The notes under the pieces are model-generated. The model was given only the letters and a program-made list of their open reading frames with translations, was not told where the DNA came from and did not search any database. From a bacterium (GTDB lineage Bacteria > Chloroflexota > Dormibacteria > Aeolococcales > Bog-877), in assembly GCA_021798435.1 (NCBI GenBank), contig JAJZGN010000098.1, forward strand, positions 1 through 7,291: a stretch of 7,291 nt of DNA. The letters run 5' to 3'. This document shows positions 1 through 5,563 of this stretch, in pieces (the stretch's first letter is position 1; the number at the start of each line of letters is the position of its first letter). A program made the translations under genes and the position numbers.

Positions 1-1
1 G

Positions 2-778
2 GACCTAAGGGCCGGCCTCACGCCCTGCGCGGTGGTGGCCACCGCTGGCACCACTGCCACCACCAGCGTGGATCCCATCCCGGCCATCGCTCAGGCAGCG
101 TCCCGGCACCACCTCTGGCTCCACGTTGACGCGGCGCAGGGTGGCGTCGCCGCCATGCTTCCCGAGCGCCGCTGGGTCCTGGAGGGCGCCGACCGGGCCG
201 ACTCATTGGTAGTCAATCCCCACAAGTGGCTCTTCACCCCGATGGACTGCTCGGTCCTCCTCAGCCCGCATCCCGAAGCCATCCGGCAGGCCTTCTCCCT
301 GGTCCCCGCCTACCTTGAGACCCCGGAGGCGGGCCGTGACTCTGGCCTGGGCTCCCGCAACCTGATGGACTTCGGCGTCGCCCTCGGACGTCGCCAGCGG
401 GCCCTCAAGCTCTGGATGGTGATGCGCTACTTCGGCCGCTCGGGGCTGCAGCGGTTGCTCCGCTCCCACCTTCAGATGGCCGACTGGCTGCGCCTTCAGC
501 TCGAGGGCGGCGAGGGGTGGGAGGTGATGGCCCCGGTCCCCCTGGCCACCGTCTGCTTCCGCCACCATCCGAAGGGCGCCGCTGACGAGCCGTGGCTGGA
601 GGCTCACAACCGGGAGGTGATGCGCCGGGTGAACGACTCCGGGGAGGCCTTCATCTCCCACGCCGCCCCGGACGGGCGGTTTCTGCTGCGGGCCACCATT
701 GGAGGCCTGCGGACCACCCCCGCGGATGTGGACCGCCTCTTCGCGGCGCTGCAGCTGGCCGCATCCGGCGGTGCCTGA
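2..778 (+). CDS. PLP-dependent group II decarboxylase (aromatic-L-amino-acid decarboxylase type), C-terminal part, 5'-truncated by window edge
   Basis: The gene runs in from the left edge; the first complete codon is at 2 and about 258 residues are present, ending in TGA at 776-778. The family's usual length is near 470-480, so roughly 210-220 N-terminal residues lie outside. It probably removes the carboxyl group of an aromatic amino acid in the cytoplasm using pyridoxal phosphate. Visible residues, numbered from the first codon here: HVDAA with the cofactor-nitrogen Asp at 43, NPHKW with the Schiff-base Lys at 75 (codon 224-226), and a Tyr at 104 in PAYLE. The Asp-Lys spacing (32) and Lys-Tyr spacing (29) equal those of human DDC (Asp271, Lys303, Tyr332). 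LGRRQRALKLW (128-138) is also typical of the family. One difference is Gln in DAAQGG where DDC has Tyr. The substrate cannot be told from this part; Trp, Tyr/DOPA, phenylacetaldehyde-synthase-type or other activities are possible. The next gene downstream is an exporter. Confidence 0.9.
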   Translation, partial: DLRAGLTPCAVVATAGTTATTSVDPIPAIAQAASRHHLWLHVDAAQGGVAAMLPERRWVLEGADRADSLVVNPHKWLFTPMDCSVLLSPHPEAIRQAFSLVPAYLETPEAGRDSGLGSRNLMDFGVALGRRQRALKLWMVMRYFGRSGLQRLLRSHLQMADWLRLQLEGGEGWEVMAPVPLATVCFRHHPKGAADEPWLEAHNREVMRRVNDSGEAFISHAAPDGRFLLRATIGGLRTTPADVDRLFAALQLAASGGA

Positions 779-798
779 GCCGGCGGGACTCCTCCGCG

Positions 799-816
799 CT
801 TTACGTCAACGTAAAG
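799..816. promoter_or_regulatory. Perfect 18-base palindromic operator candidate upstream of the MFS exporter
   Basis: CTTTACGTCAACGTAAAG consists of arms CTTTACGT (799-806) and ACGTAAAG (809-816), an exact inverted repeat around a 2-base spacer. It stands out as AT-richer than its surroundings and lies 43 bases before the exporter start, overlapping the predicted -35 region. The ACGT-N2-ACGT core with TTT/AAA flanks resembles sites described for MerR-family regulators; that similarity is from memory and the regulator is not in the window. It is a poor intrinsic terminator candidate because only two bases would be left for the loop. Confidence 0.6.
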
Positions 817-829
817 CAGGGAGTATCCT
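800..829 (+). promoter_or_regulatory. Candidate promoter for the MFS exporter
   Basis: A -35-like TTTACG (800-805) and a -10-like TATCCT (824-829) are separated by 18 bases, or 19 if CTTTAC is taken as the -35. The palindrome covers the -35 element and part of the spacer. A slightly long spacer spanned by a dyad is the arrangement used by MerR-type activators, but simple repression by occlusion would fit as well. The predicted transcript would start near 836, leaving a leader of about 24 bases before the TTG start. Confidence 0.4.
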
Positions 830-848
830 CAGCCCAGACACCTGAGCT

Positions 849-854
849 GGGAGG
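849..854 (+). promoter_or_regulatory. Ribosome binding site that fixes the TTG start of the MFS gene
   Basis: GGGAGG lies five bases upstream of TTG at 860-862. No ATG or GTG with comparable spacing is found nearby, and the encoded N-terminus reaches the first membrane segment after about 17 residues, as expected for this family. This supports the unusual TTG start. Confidence 0.65.
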
Positions 855-859
855 ATCCC

Positions 860-2650
860 TTGCCTGCCGCGTCCCCGCTGACCGCCCCTGACCCCTACCG
901 GGGGAAGTGGGTCGCGCTCTCCAACACCACCCTCGGGATGCTCATGGTGGTGGTCAACTCCTCGATCACCCTGATCGCCCTCCCCGACATCTTCCGGGGC
1001 ATCCATCTGAACCCCCTCACTCCCGGGAACACCGGCTACTTCCTCTGGCTGCTCATGGGGTACATGGTGGTCACCGCGGTCCTGGTGGTGAGCTTCGGCC
1101 GGCTCGGCGACATGTACGGCCGGGTGCGGATGTACAACCTCGGGTTCGCGGTCTTCTCCGCCTTCTCGGTGCTGCTCTCGATAACCTGGCTTGAGGGCCA
1201 GGCGGCTGCCCTCTGGCTGATCGCCATGCGCGTCATGCAGGGGGTGGGAGGGGCGCTCCTCTTCGCCAACTCCTCGGCCATCCTCACCGATGCCTTCCCC
1301 CCGGATCAGCGGGGGCTGGCCCTCGGGGTGAACCAGGTGGCGGCGATCGGTGGGTCCTTCATCGGCCTCATCCTGGGCGGGCTGCTGGGGCCGGTGGACT
1401 GGCACCTGGTGTTCCTGGTCTCGGTCCCCTTCGGCATCTTCGGCACGATCTGGGCGTACTTCAAGCTCGAGGAGCGGGGAGTGCGGGTGCGCTCCTCGAT
1501 CGACTGGTGGGGCAACGTGACCTTTGCCGCCGGGCTGATCTCGCTGCTGGTCGGCATCACCTACGGGATCGAGCCCTTCGGCAACTCGACCATGGGCTGG
1601 ACCAACCCCTCAGTCCTCACCGAGATTGGGTTGGGGCTGGTCCTGCTGGGACTTTTCCTCTACCTGGAGACCAAGGTGGACAACCCGATGTTCCGCCTCA
1701 CGCTGTTCCGGATCCGGGCCTTCGCCGCTGGCAACGTGGCCAGCCTGCTCGCATCCCTGGGCCGAGGCGGGATCATGTTCATGCTGATCATCTGGCTGCA
1801 GGGCATCTGGCTGCCCGAGCACGGCTACAGCTTCGCCAGCACCCCGCTCTGGGCGGGGATCTACATGCTCCCGCTCACCGTGGGCTTTCTGGTCGCGGGG
1901 CCGGTCTCCGGTTATCTGTCGGACCACTACGGGGCCCGTCCCTTCGCCACCGGGGGGATGCTGCTGGCCGCGCTCAGCTTCGGGCTGCTCGAGCTGCTCC
2001 CCGCTGACTTCAGCTATCCGGTGTTCGCTTCGCTGCTTCTCCTCACCGGCCTCGCCATGGGGCTCTTCGCCTCCCCCAACCGGGCCGGGATCATGAACAG
2101 CCTCCCCGCCACCCAACGAGGCGCCGGCTCGGGCATGACGGCGACCTTCCAGAACTCGGCCCAGGTGCTCTCGATCGGGATCTTCTTCACCCTCATCATC
2201 ACCGGGCTGGCGTCCCAGCTCCCGGGGGCGCTCTACCACGGCCTCACGGCTCAAGGGGTTCCGGCGTCGGCGGCCGCCCGGATCTCCCACCTCCCCCCGA
2301 CGGGAGCCCTCTTCGCCGCCTTCCTGGGATACAACCCCGTGCACTCTCTGCTCGGGCCCCTGCTCCTCCACATGCCGCCCGCCAAGGTCGCCTACCTCAC
2401 CGGCCGCACCTTCTTCTCCTCCCTCATCTCCACCCCCTTCATGGCTGGCTTCCCCGTGGCCTTCGACTTCGCGGTGGGGGCGTGCCTGGTGGCCGGGGTG
2501 GCCTCCTGGCTGCGCGGGGGCAAGTTCCACTACGAGGAGAGTGAGGCGGCCTTCGCCGCCACCAGCCACCGGACTCCCGGCAACCCGCCCCGGCCCGCCG
2601 CCGGGGGCCGCCTGCCTCAGGCCGAGAAGAGCCCGTCCAGGCGCCGGTAG
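860..2650 (+). CDS. MFS transporter, DHA2 (EmrB/QacA-like, 14-TM) drug/metabolite exporter
   Basis: A 596-residue polytopic membrane protein, likely a proton-driven exporter of small, often amphipathic compounds. Family marks: motif A GRLGDMYGRVR at 80-90 (loop 2-3), a motif-C-like glycine-rich segment around 165-177 followed by VDWHLVFLVSVP (179-190), and a second-half GYLSDHYGARP (351-361). Hydrophobic segments run through the protein in a number fitting the 14-helix class. The TM1 motif, normally with an acidic residue (LDxTIVNVALP), reads VNSSITLIALP (32-42) with Asn in place of Asp; I recall an NSSI-type subgroup in high-GC bacteria. A long region between the last two helices (about 455-515) and a charged cytoplasmic tail of about 45 residues complete it. 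The last 34 bases overlap the 3' end of accA on the other strand. It follows the decarboxylase gene by 81 bases but has its own promoter-like region. The substrate is unknown; export of an amine or an antimicrobial are both possible. Confidence 0.9.
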   Translation: MPAASPLTAPDPYRGKWVALSNTTLGMLMVVVNSSITLIALPDIFRGIHLNPLTPGNTGYFLWLLMGYMVVTAVLVVSFGRLGDMYGRVRMYNLGFAVFSAFSVLLSITWLEGQAAALWLIAMRVMQGVGGALLFANSSAILTDAFPPDQRGLALGVNQVAAIGGSFIGLILGGLLGPVDWHLVFLVSVPFGIFGTIWAYFKLEERGVRVRSSIDWWGNVTFAAGLISLLVGITYGIEPFGNSTMGWTNPSVLTEIGLGLVLLGLFLYLETKVDNPMFRLTLFRIRAFAAGNVASLLASLGRGGIMFMLIIWLQGIWLPEHGYSFASTPLWAGIYMLPLTVGFLVAGPVSGYLSDHYGARPFATGGMLLAALSFGLLELLPADFSYPVFASLLLLTGLAMGLFASPNRAGIMNSLPATQRGAGSGMTATFQNSAQVLSIGIFFTLIITGLASQLPGALYHGLTAQGVPASAAARISHLPPTGALFAAFLGYNPVHSLLGPLLLHMPPAKVAYLTGRTFFSSLISTPFMAGFPVAFDFAVGACLVAGVASWLRGGKFHYEESEAAFAATSHRTPGNPPRPAAGGRLPQAEKSPSRRR

Positions 2651-3453
2651 CGCTCCCGCCGCCGGGCGGGGTCGAACCCTCGGGAGGTGAGCTCCAAGAG
2701 CCGAGACTCCAGCCGCGGGCGAAGTAGCCGGGCGGTCTCGTCCCAGTCGGTGTGGGCGCCCCCCGGGGGCTCGGGCACGATCTCGTCCGCGATCCCCCAC
2801 TCCAGGAGGTTTGCCGCCTCCAGCCGGAGCGCGGCCGCGGCCTGCTGCTTGCGCCCCGCGTCCCGGAAGAGGATGGCGGCCGCGGCCTCCGGCGAGGCCA
2901 CCGAGAGGAACGCGTGCTCCAGCACCAGTACCGAGTCTGCCAGCAAGGTGGCCAGCGCCCCCCCGCTCCCCCCCTCCCCGATGACCACCGCCAGGTAGGG
3001 CGTGGGGAGCGCCAGCTGGGCCTCCAGAGTTTGGGCGATGGCCCAGGCCTGCCCCCGCTCCTCGGCGGCCACCCCCGGGTAGGCGCCCGGGGTGTCGATG
3101 AAGCTGACCACCGGCAGCTTGAGGCGTCCCGCCAGGGTGAAGAGCCGCTGGGCCTTGCGGTAACCCTCGGGGTGGGCCATGCCGAAGTTGCGCTTGCCCC
3201 GCTCCTCCAGGGTCCTCCCCTTCTGGTTGGCCACCACCGCCAGCGGCTGGCCCCCCAGCCGTGCCAGCCCGATCACCACCGCGGCGTCGTCGCCGCCCTG
3301 GCGGTCGCCGTGGAGCTCTATGAAGTCGTCGAGGCAGCGCTGGACCAGGTCCAGGGAGTAGGGGCGGTCGGGGTGCCGGGATACCTCGACTTGGGCCCAG
3401 GCGGCCTGGGCGGCCTCGCCGGCGGCGGTGCCGCCCAGGTCCGCGGAGCTCAC
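2617..3453 (-). CDS. accA: Acetyl-CoA carboxylase carboxyltransferase subunit alpha
   Basis: A 278-residue AccA. With AccD it forms the carboxyltransferase that moves CO2 from carboxybiotin on AccB to acetyl-CoA, giving malonyl-CoA in the cytoplasm. Recognisable segments: RHPDRPYSLD (26-35), RNFGMAHPEGYRKAQRL (88-104), FIDTPGAYPG (118-127), IGEGGSGGAL (158-167) and EIVPEPPGGAH (224-234). These align directly with E. coli AccA. The start is GTG at 3453-3451; its last bases overlap the accD stop (GTGA at 3453-3450), so translation is probably coupled, and no strong ribosome binding site is seen. Compared with E. coli AccA (319 aa) the N-terminal helical/coiled-coil region of about 45 residues is missing; residue 1 falls just before the conserved core. 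The gene is last in the minus-strand accDA pair and overlaps the MFS gene convergently. The biotin carrier and carboxylase genes (accB, accC) are not in the window. Confidence 0.95.
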   Translation of the reverse strand: MSSADLGGTAAGEAAQAAWAQVEVSRHPDRPYSLDLVQRCLDDFIELHGDRQGGDDAAVVIGLARLGGQPLAVVANQKGRTLEERGKRNFGMAHPEGYRKAQRLFTLAGRLKLPVVSFIDTPGAYPGVAAEERGQAWAIAQTLEAQLALPTPYLAVVIGEGGSGGALATLLADSVLVLEHAFLSVASPEAAAAILFRDAGRKQQAAAALRLEAANLLEWGIADEIVPEPPGGAHTDWDETARLLRPRLESRLLELTSRGFDPARRRERYRRLDGLFSA

Positions 3454-4295
3454 GCCAGCCGCCCGGCGCCCTCTACCGCGGAGGGTCCCAGCACCGCCAG
3501 CAGCCGACCCAGGACCTCGCGCAGCTGGCGGCGGTCGACCACCTGGTCGATCAGGCCGCGGGCGTGATGGAACTCGCTGGTCTGGAAGCCGGCGGGAAGC
3601 TGCTCATAGGTGGCCTGGGTGATCACCCGGGCCCCTGTGAACCCGATCATCGCCTTGGGCTCGGCCAGGATGACGTCGCCGAGGGCCGCGAAGCTGGCGA
3701 TGCTGCCCCCCATGGTGGGGTCGGCCAGGATGGAGATGAACGGGACGTGGGCCTCCGCCAGCTCGTGGAGGGCGGCCACGCTCTTGGCCATCTGCATCAG
3801 GGAGAAGACCCCCTCCTGCATCCGCGCACCCCCAGAGGAGGTGACGCACACGAAGGGTCGCAGCTCGGCAGCGCTCCCCTCGATCGCCCGGGCCAGCCGC
3901 TCCCCGACGGCGGTGGAGAGGCTGCCCCCCAGGAAGCCGAAGTCGAAGGAGGCCAGCCCCACCGGATGCCCGCAGATCGAGGCCGCCCCGGTGAGAATGG
4001 CATCAGGGAGCTGCTGCCGCTGGCGGGCCTCCGCGAGCCGGTCGACGTAGGCCTTGGTGTCCACGAAGCCCAGCCGGTCCCGGCCGGCCAGATCCGGATC
4101 CCACTCCTGGAAGCTGCCCTTGTCGGCCAGCTGGCGGACCCTCTCGTGGGCGCTGATCCGGGAGTGGTGCCCGCAGGCGGGACAGACGTAGAGGCTGCCG
4201 GCGGCCTGCGCCATGGGGAAGTCCCGCTGGCAGGCACCGCAGGTGAATCCGGAGTCAACCGTTCGCGGACGAGCGTAGGCAGGGCTTATCGCCAT
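3450..4295 (-). CDS. accD: Acetyl-CoA carboxylase carboxyltransferase subunit beta
   Basis: A 281-residue AccD, the zinc-binding partner of AccA in malonyl-CoA synthesis. The N-terminal zinc ribbon is complete: Cys19-x2-Cys22-x15-Cys38-x2-Cys41, the same spacing as in E. coli AccD. The crotonase-fold core follows: FGFLGGS (119-125), SSGGARMQEG (153-162), DPTMGGSIASFA (192-203), GFTGARVI (218-225) and LPAGFQTSEF (233-242). The ATG at 4295-4293 is chosen because GGAGG sits six bases upstream and the zinc finger then begins at the usual distance. The frame is open for 38 more codons to an ATG at 4409, but that extension does not look like AccD and would run into the intergenic inverted repeat. 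accA follows with a four-base overlap. Divergent fabH/fabF use the product of this enzyme, since malonyl-CoA becomes malonyl-ACP. Confidence 0.95.
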   Translation of the reverse strand: MAISPAYARPRTVDSGFTCGACQRDFPMAQAAGSLYVCPACGHHSRISAHERVRQLADKGSFQEWDPDLAGRDRLGFVDTKAYVDRLAEARQRQQLPDAILTGAASICGHPVGLASFDFGFLGGSLSTAVGERLARAIEGSAAELRPFVCVTSSGGARMQEGVFSLMQMAKSVAALHELAEAHVPFISILADPTMGGSIASFAALGDVILAEPKAMIGFTGARVITQATYEQLPAGFQTSEFHHARGLIDQVVDRRQLREVLGRLLAVLGPSAVEGAGRLA

Positions 4296-4301
4296 CGGAG
4301 T

Positions 4302-4306
4302 CCTCC
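4302..4306 (-). promoter_or_regulatory. Ribosome binding site deciding the accD start
   Basis: On the minus strand GAGGGAGGACTCCG precedes ATG (4295-4293); the GGAGG core is at 4306-4302 with a six-base spacer. This favours the 281-residue protein over the longer reading from 4409. Confidence 0.8.
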
Positions 4307-4384
4307 CTCGCGGACCCGCGGCCCGATCTCGACCACCGCTCCGGCCCCAGGTCTCACTGAAGGTTGAGTCCCAGAGCCCGGTAA

Positions 4385-4425
4385 AGGTTACGCTCCAGTT
4401 GGCCTCCACCCCGAGCCCGTAACCT
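4385..4425. repeat. 8-bp inverted repeat with mirrored -10-like elements between accD and fabH
   Basis: AGGTTACG (4385-4392) and CGTAACCT (4418-4425) are exact reverse complements separated by 25 bases, about three helical turns centre to centre. Each outer end contains TAACCT read outward: plus strand 4420-4425 toward fabH, minus strand 4390-4385 toward accD. The two arms could be the -10 boxes of two divergent promoters, the half-sites of a shared regulator, or both. For accD the predicted leader would be about 80 bases; no good -35 is seen for that direction. The regulator is unknown. Confidence 0.5.
4399..4425 (+). promoter_or_regulatory. fabH: Candidate fabHF promoter with near-leaderless fabH start
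   Basis: TTGGCC (4399-4404) and TAACCT (4420-4425) have a 15-base spacer, shorter than ideal. Transcription would begin around 4432-4434, only about two to four bases before the fabH ATG at 4436. The upstream GCGGGGACG is a weak ribosome binding site, which agrees with a leaderless or nearly leaderless message, common in high-GC bacteria. This is inference from spacing. Confidence 0.35.
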
Positions 4426-4435
4426 AGCGGGGACG

Positions 4436-5563
4436 ATGAGCCTTGCAGAGCACGTGGGCAATCCGTGGCGGGCGGGCGAGGGCGGCTCGCCCCCGGGCTG
4501 CCGGCTGGTGGCGGTGGGCAGCGCGCTCCCCGAACGCCGCCTGACCAACTCCGAGGTTGAGACCTTCATCGACACCTCCGATGAGTGGATCCAAAGCCGG
4601 ACCGGGATCCGGGAGCGCCGGATCGCGGAACCCGAGGTCACGCTGGTGGGAATCGCCGCCCGAGCGGCGCGGGCGGCCCTGACCGCGGGGGGATGGACGG
4701 CGGCCGACGTCGACACGATCATCTGCTCCAGCAGCTCGCCGGACGAGACCTTCCCCTCGCTCGCCTGCCGGCTGCAGGCCGAGCTGGGCTGCCCCCACGG
4801 GGCGGCCTTCGACATCCAGGCGGCGTGCTCCGGGGCCATCTATGGCCTCGCCTTGGCCCAGTCGCTGATCCAGACCGGGCTCAGCCACCGGGTTCTCGTC
4901 GTGGCCGCCGAGCTGTTCAGCCGGCTCGTCGACTGGTCGGATAGGTCCACCGCGGTCCTCTTCGGAGACGGTGCCGGGGCCCTGCTGATCGGAGGGCCCG
5001 AGGAACCCGGCAGCGAGATCCTGGCCATCGACCTGGGGGCGGACGGCGCTGGAGCGGCTTCGCTGGGCACCTCGCCCGCTCCGATCACGGCGCTTCCGGA
5101 GGCGATCCCCGCGTACGCCAGGACGGAGCGTTCCCTGAACCGGGTGGTCTTCATGAACGGCCGCGAGGTGTTCCGCTTTTCCACCCGCATCCTGGAGCAG
5201 CTCATCGTCCGCCTCGGCGAGGCCGCGGGGTTGACCCCTGAGGAGATCACCCTGGTGGTCCCCCACCAGGCCAACTCGCGGATCCTGGCCACCGCCGCCG
5301 GAAGGGTCGGCATGCCCATGGAGCGCTTCGCGATCAACGTCGACCGGTTGGGGAACACCTCGTCCGCCTCGGTCCCACTGGCCCTGGCTGAGGCCGCCGC
5401 CAGCGGCCGCCTGGCCCCCGGAGCCGGGGTCTGCCTGGTGGCGTTCGGGGCGGGGCTCACTTGGGGTGGAGCCTTCCTGCGCTGGGGAGACACCGCGGTG
5501 CTGGTCGACGACCCCTCGGGGGATGAGGTGTCCGATCGGGGACGACAGGAGGCAGTGGAGTGA
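4436..5563 (+). CDS. fabH: Beta-ketoacyl-ACP synthase III (FabH)
   Basis: A 375-residue KAS III that condenses an acyl-CoA primer with malonyl-ACP, the first condensation of type II fatty acid synthesis in the cytoplasm. The catalytic triad is intact: Cys131 in IQAACSGAIYGL, His277 in VVPHQANSRI, Asn307 in GNTSSASVPLAL. TSDEWIQSRTGIRERRI (47-63) and VLFGDGAGALL (174-184) are also characteristic. His-Asn spacing (30) equals that of E. coli FabH (His244, Asn274); Cys-His spacing is about 14 residues longer, from a longer loop near 200-230 as in several Gram-positive FabHs. About 20 extra residues precede the conserved start (CRLVAVGSALPERRLTN) and about 25 follow the usual end (GGAFLRW), so it is longer than the usual ~320-335. 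ATG 4436 is the first start in the frame; no internal start has a better ribosome binding site. Its stop overlaps the fabF start by four bases. Primer preference (acetyl or branched) cannot be read from the sequence. Confidence 0.95.
   Translation: MSLAEHVGNPWRAGEGGSPPGCRLVAVGSALPERRLTNSEVETFIDTSDEWIQSRTGIRERRIAEPEVTLVGIAARAARAALTAGGWTAADVDTIICSSSSPDETFPSLACRLQAELGCPHGAAFDIQAACSGAIYGLALAQSLIQTGLSHRVLVVAAELFSRLVDWSDRSTAVLFGDGAGALLIGGPEEPGSEILAIDLGADGAGAASLGTSPAPITALPEAIPAYARTERSLNRVVFMNGREVFRFSTRILEQLIVRLGEAAGLTPEEITLVVPHQANSRILATAAGRVGMPMERFAINVDRLGNTSSASVPLALAEAAASGRLAPGAGVCLVAFGAGLTWGGAFLRWGDTAVLVDDPSGDEVSDRGRQEAVE
5547..5552 (+). promoter_or_regulatory. Ribosome binding site deciding the fabF GTG start
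   Basis: AGGAGG inside the fabH 3' end lies seven bases before GTG at 5560-5562, which overlaps the fabH stop TGA (5561-5563) as GTGA. This sets the fabF start and shows translational coupling within a fabHF operon. Confidence 0.8.

Noticed and set aside
1610..2800. Minus-strand open frame (396 codons) opposite the MFS gene
   Set aside because: It is a shadow of the transporter with a Gly/Glu/Arg-rich translation and no recognisable domain.
4296..4409. Longer accD starting at ATG 4409
   Set aside because: The 38 extra residues are not AccD-like and there is an excellent ribosome binding site for the start at 4295.
4385..4425. Known FapR- or FasR-type fatty-acid operator
   Set aside because: The inverted repeat does not match the operator patterns I remember for those regulators, so no regulator name is given.
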